Position numbers and translations under genes: made by a program
The notes under the pieces: generated by a model
What the model was told of the DNA's origin: nothing
The model's input: the letters and a program-made list of their open reading frames with translations, nothing else
Databases searched by the model: none
Source: Zygnema cylindricum
Taxonomy: Eukaryota > Streptophyta > Zygnematophyceae > Zygnematales > Zygnemataceae
Length of the DNA: 42,654 bases
Assembly: GCA_037447655.1 (NCBI GenBank)
Contig: JBBHKE010000584.1
Span: 198,427-241,080 of the forward strand
Direction of reading: 5' to 3'
Shown: positions 10,947 through 20,736 of the stretch, in pieces
How the letters are laid out: every line of letters begins with the position of its first letter
Position numbering within the stretch: the first letter of the stretch is position 1

Positions 10947-11524
10947 GTAAGTTAGTTCCTTACCTGCGTGTGATTGGCCATTTCTGCTTTTTATTATTTC
11001 CTGCTATATATATATATATATTTTTATTGGCCATTTCTGCTTTTTATTATTTCCTGCTATATATATATATATATATATTTTTTTTTTCTGTTTTTATTTA
11101 TTTATTTTTTTGTTTTCTGGCAGGGCCAGCTTGCGGGGAGGACTTTTCCTACGACCTTTCAATTAGGTCTCAGTTTTATACTCGGGAAAAATTTCGGTAA
11201 GTTTATTCCTAACCTGATGTGATCGGCCATTTCTGCTTTTTTTTTCCTGCTCTTTTTTTTCTGCTTTTGTTTTTTTTGGCAGGCGCAGCTCGGGTGTAGG
11301 ACATTGCCTATGACCTCTTTACTTAGGCCTCTGTTTTATACTAGGATTTTTTTTTGTAAGTTAATTTCTGACCTGCGTGTTATCGGCCATTTTTGCTTTT
11401 TTTTTTTTCTCTCCTGTTTTGTTTACGCTTTGGACTTGTTTCGGTTTCTGTTTCTTCATTTATTCACTCCTTTCATTTGTTTATCTATTTATTCCTTTAT
11501 TATTTTATCTATTTATTTGTACAG

Positions 11525-11716
11525 GCGAATGCTTTCTGTGCGTCTATGTCTGTCACGACTAACGCAGGCAGATTCATATCGCTGCCCGGGAGGCGATTTT
11601 TTTGGTGGAGGAAAAACTTTTTTTGATTTGAGTGGAACGGCTTTTGGGGCTCTCACTCTTTCAAGGAAAGAAGATAATTTGCGAGCCTTTGGAGTTCTGG
11701 ATATTTTTTATGAAAG
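11525..11716 (+). pseudogene. Expansin-like exon fragment, copy 2
   Basis: Has a better acceptor (GTACAG|GCG) than copy 1 and the same donor. The body reads CPGGDFFGGGKTFFDLSGTA then FGAL, closer to the usual CPGG...FDLSGTAFGA of beta-type expansins, but His of HFD is replaced by Phe. The first part (CVYVCHD) is in another frame and runs into TAA, so net indels relative to copy 1 break it. Not functional as an exon. Confidence 0.7.
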
Positions 11717-12041
11717 GTATATATATAATTTTTTCCTCTTCTCTTTTTTCCATGAATACTTTACTACTTTTCTTGGGTTTTTCTTTTGGATTTTTTTGTG
11801 CGTGCTTTTGGGATATTTTTGGACATGGAAAGGGATAGGGTGAAGGTGAGGGAGAGGGCTAAAGGAGGAAGAGAGTCGCCACCTTTTGCTCTTTATCCCT
11901 CTTCCACTCCTTCTCCCAAGACTATTTACATTGCTCTTCTAATCCCCAAGCTTTGCTTTATTTTTATATATATATATATTTTTCATTTGTCCCTTCCTTG
12001 TCCTTACTAAACAATCTTGTCGTTTCTCCTTTTGGCGCAAG

Positions 12042-12195
12042 AGTATTGGAGGTGATGGACACTGCAGACGCAACCGAGCAAAAGGACAAAGTTGCACAGG
12101 CTCGCCTCCGAAGACTGGAAAAGGCTGCTTGGGGGGAGGACATTGCCTATGAGCTCTTCAATTAGGCCTCTTTTTTATACGAGGAAAATTTTTCT
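12042..12195 (+). pseudogene. Exon-like copy Y3 joined to mini-exon
   Basis: The most complete version: VLEVMDTADATEQKDKVAQA then RLRRLEKAAWGEDIAYELFN, then TAG. It shows that the mini-exon repeated eleven times is the 3' half of this longer exon. The terminal TAG comes from AATTAG where open copies read ATTAGG in another register. Confidence 0.6.
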
Positions 12196-12530
12196 GTAAG
12201 TTCATTTCCTACCTGCGTGTTATCGGCCATTTTTGCTTGTTTTTTTTTCTGCTTTATTTCTTTTCTTTTTTTGTTTTCTGGCAGGGGCAGCTTGGGGGGA
12301 GGACAATGCCTATGACCTTTCAATTAGGTCTCTGTTTTATACGAGGAAAAAAATTTTGTTTGTTAATTCCTGACCTGCGTGTGATCTGCCATTTCTGCTT
12401 TTTTTTTCTTTCTTGGGCAGCCTGGGGAGAGGACATTGCCTATGACCTTTCAATTAGGTTTCCGTTTTATACGAGGAAACAATTTGTGTAAGTTCATTCC
12501 TGATTTGCCTGTTATCAGCCACTTCTGTTT

Positions 12531-13214
12531 TTTTTTCTTTTTTTTTTCTGAATCCATTTTATTTTGTTCTGCTTCTTTCTGCTAGTTCTTATTTATCTCT
12601 CTCTTTTTTTTTCTGGAGTTTCATCTGTTTATTTTTATTTTATTTTCTTTTGTATTACTTGTCTTATTATCATTTGTTTTCTCCCAGGTGCCCCGAGGTT
12701 TGGTCGAGAAACTCCCTCCTAATTCCGTAAAATTCCACCGATTGTCTAGCGTTTCTTAAACATGGACAAAAGAAAGTTAGATCGGAAGCTCTCCTTTTTG
12801 TGTAGTTTTGAACAATAACTGTCACTAGTGATTTTATGCATACATTTTTGTTGAAATGTTATGAAGTTTTGCTCATTGGTTTGTAATCTTGATCATGGTA
12901 GGAGCTACTGTCAGCAATTTCCTTTTTATACGCTGCAAGCTAAGGATAGTTTTTTGCACATTCTTCTTTCTCATTTTTGGAAAAATGCTGTCATCGCTAA
13001 TAGAGTTCGCGAATTACTTGTGTTGGTCCCTATTTAGTGTTAACTTCACTAAATTGTGTTCTGCCACGCGGATCTCTACAGGACATTAGTGTCTTTAGGG
13101 ACACTAATTATGGTTTCATTAAAAAAAAGACGACGCATTCCATTTTCTTTACACTCTAATAGCGATGGGCAGTGTAGCTTTGTCCTCTAACCTCTACTGC
13201 AATTGGTTGTACTG
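12531..13214. other. T-rich then unassigned intergenic sequence
   Basis: Poly-T interrupted tracts to about 12680, then ~500 bp of ordinary AT-rich sequence. No coding motif, RNA gene or TE end seen. Confidence 0.5.
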
Positions 13215-13436
13215 ACCCAAGAATTATCTCTCCCTCTACCGCTCCCTCTCCCTTTCTCTCTCTTTACCTCTCATCCACCTCCCTCTCTCTTTCTCTTCCT
13301 CTCCCGGGCCTTCCTACTCTTTTTCCCTCTCTCTCTCCCTCTCCCTCTATTCCTCTCCACCCCCTCTCCCTCTCTCCCTCTTCCTCTCTTCCTCTCTTCC
13401 TCTCCACCTCCCTCTCTCTCCACCCCCTTCCTTTTT
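13215..13436 (+). repeat. CT-rich tract (polypyrimidine) before L-aspartate oxidase exon
   Basis: Runs of CCCTCTCTCTTCCTCTC lead directly into TTTTTTGTAG, the acceptor of the exon at 13442, so the tract would act as an extended polypyrimidine tract on the coding strand. Confidence 0.8.
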
Positions 13437-13441
13437 TGTAG

Positions 13442-13682
13442 GTTGTCTGTCGAGAGGGACCGTCGTGACAGGGAGCTTATGGCCATTGGAGCCACCTTCG
13501 ACAGAGGTGAAGATGGACAGCTCCATCTTGCCAGGGAGGGAGAACATTCTCACCATCGGATTGTTCACGCCGCGGACGTGACAGGAAGGGAAATCGAGAG
13601 AGCTTTATCGACAACTTTGGACATAAATCCCAAGATTCGATTGTTTGATTGTCATGTGGCTGTGGATTTGCTCACTCTCAAG
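13442..13682 (+). pseudogene. L-aspartate oxidase exon (frameshifted)
   Basis: From 13474 the exon reads ELMAIGATFDRGEDGQLHLA, REGEHSHHRIVHAADVTGRE and IERALSTTLDI, the signature FAD/substrate region of plastid L-aspartate oxidase (NadB/AO), which oxidises L-aspartate to iminoaspartate in NAD synthesis. The R.GHSH-type active-site segment is present with Glu for Gly (REGEHSHHR). The first codons after the TTTTTGTAG acceptor read VVCREGP in a different frame, matching the VVCTEGP of the family, so a small deletion (net -2) near 13463 shifts the frame and meets TGA. It ends at CTCAAG|GTGAGG. No upstream or C-terminal exons are present, so this is a gene fragment. Confidence 0.8.
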
Positions 13683-14217
13683 GTGAGGTTTGGCATCGTA
13701 TAGTATTGAACGGGAGGGTGTTGGGAACAGAGGGAGAGGTTTATTAAAAACGAAAGGACAAGATTGGTGAGGAATGAGAAGGAGAGGGAGAGGTTTATAC
13801 GTAATAGAAGAGGAGAGGTTTTTAGTTTTTTTTTATCTGTTTGTTTTCTCGTGACTGAAAAAAACAAATATTGATGTGGAAGGAAATGCATGCGTCAATT
13901 CAGATGGCAGTTGTGATTGTTCAGTTTGATTTAACTGATTGAGATATATTGAAATATATAGTTGATTTAGTTTTTGGGTTTTTACCAATGGTTGTTTTCT
14001 CAGAGGCTTAATAGGATCAATTCAGAGAAGTTAGGGAAGAGATTGGAATTTATGAGCTGGAAAACTTGGAGGTTAATTACTTCTTTTTAATAAAGTCTCA
14101 CGGTTATTACTTCTTCTAATGAAATCTTGTGGTTTTTCTTTTCTTTTAACAAAATTGAGTTTCATATGATGCTGTGAAATGAAGTTTGTGGGAATGTGTT
14201 GTTGCTTGTGATTGCAG

Positions 14218-14269
14218 AAAGGGAAGGTGACGTCATATCACGGATTTGATGCCCTTGATATTAAGACTG
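14218..14269 (+). pseudogene. L-aspartate oxidase second exon fragment
   Basis: After ATTGCAG, the 52-nt stretch reads KGKVTSYHGFDALDIKTG before GTTAGG. In plant L-aspartate oxidase the equivalent segment (HGVDTLNIKTNEVV) directly follows the IDLL segment ending the previous exon, so order, phase and spacing fit. The donor GTTAGG is weak. The next expected segment (SKVTLLASGG) is absent in the following kilobase. Confidence 0.7.
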
Positions 14270-15200
14270 GTTAGGCATAAAAATCCTATAAACCTATAAG
14301 CCTCTAAGCCTAAAAGCCCAATAGGTACTGGAGCCTATAAACTTAAATAACGGCCTATAAATTAGAATAACAAGAGACAGGTCCCAATTAGTAGTTTTTA
14401 TCTGAAGTTTATCTGGAAACAAAGGAGACCGAGGGTCCACAAAAGCTGTACTGAAAATTGCAATTAGTGGTAAACATTTTTTCAGACAGTATATTGTTTT
14501 GTCTTGTGCCTTTATTTTCAACTGTTGGGATTTCCTTTTGGGGTAAAACGTTTAATTGATCTTCAAGTTTAGAAACAGTTCAACACTAATAGTGGTGCGC
14601 ATCATAGTGGTTTTTTTTATCAAGTTGTTTTTGATTGTTGATCAAAATTAATCACATACACATAAATTTGCAAGTATGCAAGCTCTCATGGATTGTGGTT
14701 CTTAATAGTTCCAATCCATCTTTTTTCAAGCCAGGTACAGTGACTATTTTTGCAAGTTAATAATAGTCTATCGAAGTGGTAAGAGGTTCATCATTTTGTT
14801 TGAAAATCAGCTATCAATTCCTAACATTGTGATTTCCATTTCAATGTCGATTGAAAACAATTTTCTCCTTCTCTAATTTTCTTTCAAGTCGAGGTTTGAG
14901 AAAGAGGATGTAAGTAATTGGTGGTTGAAAGAGGAGTCCGCCTTATCGCAAAATGAAAAGCAGGAGAAGTGGCCGGCGGAGGAGTGTCGGAAAGCAACAA
15001 GTCCCAAACCAAAGCTGCCATAGACGTCCAATATGAGTAAAAACCCTGCCATGGTATGTATAGCTAATTCTCGAAGCAATTTCCTTCTTTTTTATTGTTG
15101 ATGCTTCTAATAATCACAAACGCTTCTGACTCCAAACTCCTGGCAAAGGCCTCGACTATCTTATTTAAGAACTTTCCTCTTTAAACACAACCTATAAACA
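14270..15200. other. Unassigned sequence after the L-aspartate oxidase fragment
   Basis: About 930 bp. I looked for the next conserved oxidase exon (LASGG.GH.YP) and did not find it in any frame. No TE terminus or RNA gene recognised. Confidence 0.5.
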
Positions 15201-15204
15201 CATT

Positions 15205-17644
15205 ATTCTGTTTAAACACACATCCCCCTACCCTTCCTCCTCTTCCTTTTCCTCTCCTCTCCCTCTCCCCTTTCCTCTCCTTTGCTTTGCTATATCACAT
15301 TCCCTTTCTATCTTTAACTTTTTTTTTGGTTCTCTCCTCGATTTTCTGACCACCTGTCTTGTTTTTGTTTTTTTTTCTTTCCCGTGCACGGTTGTGTTAG
15401 GTGAATGATCGACTTGCAAAAGAGGAGGCTTCAGATGACACGAGAGGAGAGAGCTTGCGGTCCAAGAGGTGGTGGCTAGCTCAACACAGATGGAGGAAGG
15501 ATCCTTGCCATTTCCTGTCCCTCTCCCATCTCTTTAGAAACGGATAGCCGCAACTATCCTTTCCCTCTCCCTCTACCTTTCCTTCTTCAACTCCCTCACC
15601 CTCCATCTTTCCTTCTAACTCTCCCTCTCCCTCGCCCTCTCCCCTACCCTTCCTCCTCTTCTTTTCCCTCTCCACTTCCTCTCCCTTTTCCTCTCTCTCC
15701 CTTTGCTATACCACTTTCCCTTTCTATCTTTATCTTACTTTTTTGGTTCTCTCCTCCATTTTCTGACCACCTGTCTTGTTTTTGTTTTTTTTTTTTTCCA
15801 ATGCAAGGTTGTGTAAGGTGAACGATCGACTTGCGAAAGTGGAGGCTTCGCGTTACACGAGAGGAGAGGGCTTGCGGTCCTAGAGGTGGTGGCCAGCTCA
15901 GCACCGATGGAGGAAGGATTTTTGCCCTCCCGTCTCTTTCCCTCTCCCTCTCCCTCTCCTTACTCCTCCCCTTGGAAACGGATAGCCGCCACTATCCTTT
16001 CCCTCTCCCTCTACCATTCCTTCTTACTCTCCCTCACCCTCCATCTTTCCTTCTAACTCTCCCTCTCCCTCGCTCTCTCCCCTACACTTCCTCCTCTTCC
16101 TTTCCCTCTCCTGTCTTTTTCCCTCTCCCTCTCCCTCTCCCTCTCCTTACTCCTCCCGTTGGAAACGGATAGTGGCGGCTATCCTTTCCCTCTCCCTCTA
16201 CCATTACTTCTTACTCTCCCTCTCCCTCGCCCTCTCCCCTACCGTTCCTCCTCTTCCTTTCCTTCTCCTAGCCCTCTCCCTTTTTCTCTCTCTCCATTTG
16301 CTATATCACTTGCCATTCTATCTTTATCATTTTTTTTGGTTCTCTCCTCGATTTCTGACCACCTGTCTTGTTTTTGTTTTTTTTTTTTATCCTGTGTAAG
16401 GATGTGTTAGGTGAACGATTGACTTGCGAAAGAGGAGGCTTTGGATGATACGAGAGGAGAGAGATTGCGGCCCTAGAGGTGGTCGCCAGCTCAGCACTGA
16501 TCAAGGAAGGATCCTTGCCCTTTCTTGTCCCTCTCCCGTCTCTTTCCCTCTCCCTCTCCCTCTCCTTACTCCTCACCTTGGAAACGGATAGTGGCGTCTA
16601 TCCTTTCCCTCTCACTCTACCATTCCTTCTTACTCTCCCTTACCCTCCATCTTTCCTTCTACCTCTCCCTCTCCCTCGCCCTCTCCCCTACCTTTCACCC
16701 TCTTCCTTTCCCTCTCCTTTCCCTATCCCTTTTCCTCTCTCTCCCTTCGCTATATCACTTTCCCGTTCTATCTTTATCTCTTTTTTTTTGTTCTCTCTTC
16801 GATTTTTTGACCACCTGCCTTGTTTTTGTTTTTTTTGTTTTCCCTTGCAAGGTTTTGTTACGTGAACGATCGACTTGCGAAAGAGGAGGCTTTGGATGAC
16901 ACGAGAGGAGAGGGCTTGCGGTCCTAGAGGTGGTGGCCAGATCAGCACAGATGGAGGAAGGATCCTTGCCCTTTCCTGTCCCTCTCCCGTCTCTTTCCCT
17001 CTCCCTCTCCCTCTACTTACTCCTCACCTTGGAAACAGATAGTGGCGTCTATCCTTTCCCTCTCACTCTACCATTCCTTCTTACTCTCCCTTACCCTCCA
17101 TCTTTCCTTCTACCTCTCCCTCTCCCTCGCCCTCTCCCCTACCCTTCCCCCTCTTCCTTTCCCTCTCCTCTCCCTATCCCTTTTCCTCTCTCTCCCTTTG
17201 CTATATCACTTTCCCGTTCTATCTTTATCTTTTTTTTTTTGTTCTCTCTTCGATTTTTTGACCACCTGCCTTGTTTTTGTTTTTTTTGTTTTCCCTTGCA
17301 AGGTTTTGTTACGTGAACGATCGACTTGCGAAAGAGGAGGCTTCGGATGACACGAGATGAGAGGGCTTGCGGTCCTAGAGGTGGTGGCCAGCTCAGCACA
17401 GATGGAGGAAGGATCCTTGCCCTTTCCTGTCCCTCTCCCGTCTCTTTCCCTCTCCCTCTCCATCTACTTACTCCTCACCTTGGAAACAGATAGTGGCGTC
17501 TATCCTCTCCCTCTCCCTCTACCATTCCTTCTTACTCTCCCTCAACCTCCATCTTTCCTTCTACCTCTCCCTCTCCCTCGCCCTCTCCCCTACCTTTCAC
17601 CCTCTTCCTTTCCCTCTCCTTTCCCTATCCCTTTTCCTCTCTCT
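15205..17644 (+). repeat. Array of ~450-bp CT-rich units, truncated by gap
   Basis: At least five units share, in order: GATCGACTTGCGAAAGAGGA, GACACGAGAGGAGAG, TGCGGTCCTAGAGGTGGTGG, GATGGAGGAAGGATCCTTGC, GGAAACGGATAG(TGGCGTC)TATCC, long CCCTCT tracts, TATATCACTTTCCCGTTCTA, and GACCACCTGTCTTGTTTTTG. The ACTTGCGAAAG marker occurs near 15412, 15828, 16421, 16870 and 17321. The third interval is longer (~590) because the GGAAACGGATAG sub-block is duplicated inside it. The last two full units are almost identical. The array runs into the N gap, so the true copy number is unknown. The many Leu/Ser/Pro frames are not genes. Confidence 0.9.
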
Positions 17645-17654
17645 NNNNNNNNNN
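17645..17654. other. Assembly gap (10 N)
   Basis: Ten N characters join the CT-rich array to unrelated sequence starting GCGGATGAAAACTTGG. The round length suggests a placeholder, and collapse of array copies here is likely. Confidence 0.97.
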
Positions 17655-17829
17655 GCGGATGAAAACTTGGTACTTTATTTGAGACATGTCACATGTGCTA
17701 TTCTTTTACCTGTCGCATGTTTATAGTTACTTTGGTTTACTTTTTATATTCGCAGCAGTGCGCGCTGGTTTAGTTTGGTGTGATAAATTGCTGCATTTGT
17801 ACACGAGAGTTTCACTTCAAGTGAATAAC

Positions 17830-18260
17830 ATACGTCAGATTCGTACGTTCGTACAAGAGCGTGCACAACGCACACACATACAGTATGCCTACTCTATGCG
17901 AGTTTTGTACCAAGTTTTGTGCGCCTACCCGCCTACCATAAAAACGCCTACTTTTTAACTATAATAATAAGTGAACTTCACTTTGAGAGCACATGTTTAC
18001 GTCGTTAAATAGTGTGGTTTGATTTGGTCGCGCGTGACGACGCTTATATTTTTCATTTGGTTTCATTGATATTTGTACGCTGTCCATTTTCTTATCGTGT
18101 ACACTGTACAGAGTTTATTTCATGGTTCAAAAGTAGGCGTTTTTATGGTAGGGCCTTTGGTAGGCTCACAAAACTTGGCACAAAACTCGCGCAGAGTAGG
18201 CATACTGTATGTGTGTGCGTTGTGCACACTCTTGTACGAACGTAGGAATCTGACGTATCA
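17830..18260. repeat. Long inverted repeat, ~130-bp arms
   Basis: Arm 1 (about 17830-17962) is the reverse complement of arm 2 (about 18128-18260), with ~165 bp between. Both include CTTGTACGAACGT, CATACTGTATGTGTGTGCGT and GTAGGCGTTTTTATGGTAGG in the arm-2 sense. Arm 2 is the left end of the MITE at 18121. Arm 1 ends with the same terminal sequence (CCTACTTTTTAACTAT) in opposite orientation, so it is the end of a second, truncated copy. Confidence 0.8.
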
Positions 18261-18670
18261 TCATAGTACAGCGCACGCCGCCTAACGAAATTTTTAAGTG
18301 AACTGACACGGGGCGCGGGAAAAAAAATCCGGAAAAAAAAACGCGGTTGTAAGTCCTATCGTAAGTTGTGTTATGGGCTTTTCATGTGATCTTCTTAGAT
18401 CACTACTTTGATTAGCGACCGTCCGATCGTCCAAATCTGACGGTTTAAATAAAAAAACCTCAAAACTCACGGAAAAATGAAAAATTGTCCGAATGTTTTT
18501 CAAATTTTAGACATGACGTTTAATTCTCGATCGATCGATGTGCAACTCAACCCTGTTACAATTATTTTTCATTTTGCGACCAATACAATATGGGTCTTAA
18601 GGCCATATTGTATGTTTTGTGTACAATAGGCATATTGTATGGGCCTACTTTCACCTACTTTTTAACTATG
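18121..18670 (+). mobile_element. MITE, CATAGTTAAAA-type, 550 bp, 8-bp TSD
   Basis: Left end CATGGTTCAAAAGTAGGCG, right end CCTACTTTTTAACTATG: imperfect terminal inverted repeats of ~17 bp. The element is flanked by GTTTATTT on both sides (18113-18120 and 18671-18678), an 8-bp target-site duplication. Eight bp is the length made by hAT transposases, so it is probably a non-autonomous hAT-type element. Internally it shares ATCGTAAGTTGTGTTATGGG, TCATGTGATCTTCTTAGATC and GACCGTCCGATCGT with the shorter copy at 37532. No transposase is encoded. Confidence 0.85.
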
Positions 18671-19598
18671 GTTTATTTCGTTTCGTGAGAGTTAGTATAT
18701 AGTTATATACGTACATGACTTTTAGTACTTTCGTTTTTAGTGGTTTCATTTCGCGTCGTTCTTTAATTTGCGTCTAGTTCAATGTAACGCTTCGCGATTA
18801 AATTTTAGTTTTGCGGCTAAGTTAAAAGCCAGCATGTGCTCTCACTGTGGAGCTCACGTAATGTGAGAAAGTGTCTGTACGCAACACTTTTATTTACATG
18901 TGGTTGTCGCAATTTTGTTACCGTAAACATTGGCCGGCCGTGTGAATTTTTGATTTTATTATGACGGTCGACGTTCACAAGCGCGGCAAAAAATTAATCG
19001 GTTGTTACAATATCTCGCAAGTCAAAACTGTCCAGCGGATTGACCGTCAAATCTAAACTCAACGGGATTTTTATTAAACAAGATTTTGGCGTTTTGCTTT
19101 CGTCAGGGTGGCTTTTCTGGTATTGTACAGCTGCCACGTAATTGTCTATGGCAAACTTTTATCATCTTTAAATTTACGATTTCTCACGGACGCAATATTC
19201 TAACGACCACTAGTTTTCAAAACTAGTCGGTCCGACCGTCTATGGTGTCAAAGCCAGGTTTCACCATCCAATCACTCGCCAAATCAGGACAATGTACCAG
19301 ATCAGCCTCTACGCCAAATCTAAGGTTTGTCCCAATTATTTCCTTTAAAATACTAAATGTGTTGATGTCATTGTTTCGGCGATTGCAACTTCGTTGTCCT
19401 ATCTCTCCTCACTTGTCGCATTTCTAGCTTGTGGACAAATTGAAGTAGGTGATTGTTTGTACCGTCCACTAATCCAAAAAAAACACAAATATGACGGCTG
19501 TGTCCTTTTTGTGAAGTTGTTTTGCAAGTGGGGTATGTGCATGCGTTGCCAACCTTCCGTACTTTTGTGTTTGTTTGTATCTGCTTTGCTTTGCTGAA
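18671..19598. repeat. Dispersed repeat A with empty MITE target
   Basis: Related to two pieces of the 36.9-37.9 kb region. The first part (GTTTATTTCGTTTCGTG..., TGTAACGCTTCGCGATTA, GCGGCTAAG) matches 37495-37877 in direct orientation, and 18862-19064 (GTGAGAAAGTGTCTG..., GGCCGGCCGTGTGAAT, TATCTCGCAAGTCAAA) matches 36908-37104 inverted. AATGTAAC at 18781-18788 is the unoccupied counterpart of the site used by the MITE at 37532. No coding potential. Confidence 0.7.
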
Positions 19599-20382
19599 GG
19601 GTGCGTCTCCATGTACTTGAAACTTAGAGAATTTACTTTGGATTTTATCGCAGATCCGGCGGACTCAGATTTCGAGTGTCCCTATGTGTACAAAGCGAAG
19701 TTGTCATTTAAGGGCGTGGCGATTGTATATGTCGACAATGCCCGTGACGGCTATCGACAGTGTACATTATGTGATGCGCACGTTATTTTTTGTAACTGCT
19801 TGTGACGTCGCATGACTTTTCGTGACATTATAGACGTACCGCCATCCAGCCTGTGCCCTTTCACGGTTGAAGAAGATGCAATTTGCATTTGCGTCTCTTG
19901 TCCGCTCGACGTGAAATGGCATCGGATCTTGAGACCCCTGGCGAAATAAAATTCGTACCAGGCGCAAACGGAAAAAACCAAACAAATTGTGTACTTTGCT
20001 TTGTCGTACCTGAACGTAAACGGAGAAAACGTAGCGGATCGTGCACTTTTCGTCGTCGCTTGAATTCTTTTGAAAGCTTTTGATATTTTTTTCACGTGCC
20101 ACTACGTGTTCCTGTTTGTTTTTCGAAATATTATTTGTTTTAAAACACATCTTCCATGTGTTTTTTAACTAAAAGTTTGAAAATGACGTTTTTTGGCGTG
20201 GCAGTCGGTCAAAAAACACAAAACGACAACATGTAGTACATCTTAAATTCGATGATGACGCAAAATGTAATCCTCATTTTTTTCTATTTTTTTGTACGGT
20301 TGAAACTTACGCGGTACGGCTCTAAGTTTTACAGGAAAACGACACAAAAAAAACCCTTACTTAGGCACATGGAGACGCACCC
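19599..20382 (+). mobile_element. Non-autonomous DNA element with GGGTGCGTCTCCATGT ends
   Basis: The left end GGGTGCGTCTCCATGT and its exact reverse complement at 20367-20382 make a 16-bp inverted repeat 784 bp apart. Flanks are GAA (left) and TAA (right), compatible with a decayed TTA/TAA 3-bp duplication of PIF/Harbinger type, but not proof. Short reading frames inside have no transposase motif. Confidence 0.65.
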
Positions 20383-20736
20383 TAAGTTTGGTATTTTTCA
20401 AAAATTGGTATTAGACTATTAGTACATACTACATACGAAATTTTAGACATGTTATATGAAGTGTTGATATTATTGATTATTCGTTAACCCATCGTATAGA
20501 TGGCATGTGTGACACGTCATTGTTATTTTGTGCGGGTTCATTGTCGAACAAAAAATGGACAAATCCCTGATTTAGCGTGGACACAAAAAATTTGATTCGC
20601 TCATGAACTGGAAATATCTGTACGAAGTGTTGACGAGGTTTTTGGGTTTCTTACGTATTTCTTGTAATGACAAAATTGTTGGTTTCACAAATGTCAGATT
20701 TGTTGTGTCTGTACCAGACTAGGTTACACTCCGTTA
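20383..20736. other. Unassigned sequence between two elements
   Basis: About 350 bp of AT-rich sequence with no coding, RNA or repeat signal recognised. Confidence 0.45.

Larger units (their letters stand above)
10150..12236 (+). repeat. Tandem segmental duplication, offset ~1,248 bp
   Basis: Equivalent landmarks recur with nearly constant offset: expansin-like exon starts 10277/11525, exon ends 10466/11716, and Y exon starts 10795/12042. The stretch between them (GGGTTTTTCTTTTGGATTTT, ATGGAAAGAGATAGGG, TCTTTATCCCTCTTCCACTC) is also shared. The unit therefore carries two exons, the intron between them and flanking mini-exon copies. Confidence 0.85.
8885..12490 (+). repeat. Eleven dispersed/tandem copies of a ~75-nt mini-exon
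   Basis: Copies lie near 8895, 9026, 9169, 9345, 10080, 10875, 11124, 11282, 12123, 12287 and 12415. Most have the same architecture: long T tract, TGGCAG acceptor, exon body that translates as AAWGEDIAYDLSIRSLFYTR, then donor TTTCT|GTAAGTTAATTCC and a shared intronic tail ending ATCGGCCATTTCTGC. Copies at 8895, 9345, 11282 and 12123 have TAG in the body (ACTTAG or AATTAG); others carry G-run indels. I do not recognise the peptide. The copying includes both splice sites, so whole exon-plus-intron units were duplicated. Confidence 0.85.

Noticed and set aside
15831-17350. Several 80-128-codon frames in the 450-bp array
   Set aside because: The same frame recurs in each unit because the unit repeats; composition is pure CT-tract translation with no domain.
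19751-20150. Overlapping frames of up to 127 codons on the minus strand
   Set aside because: No transposase or other motif; they lie inside a non-autonomous element.
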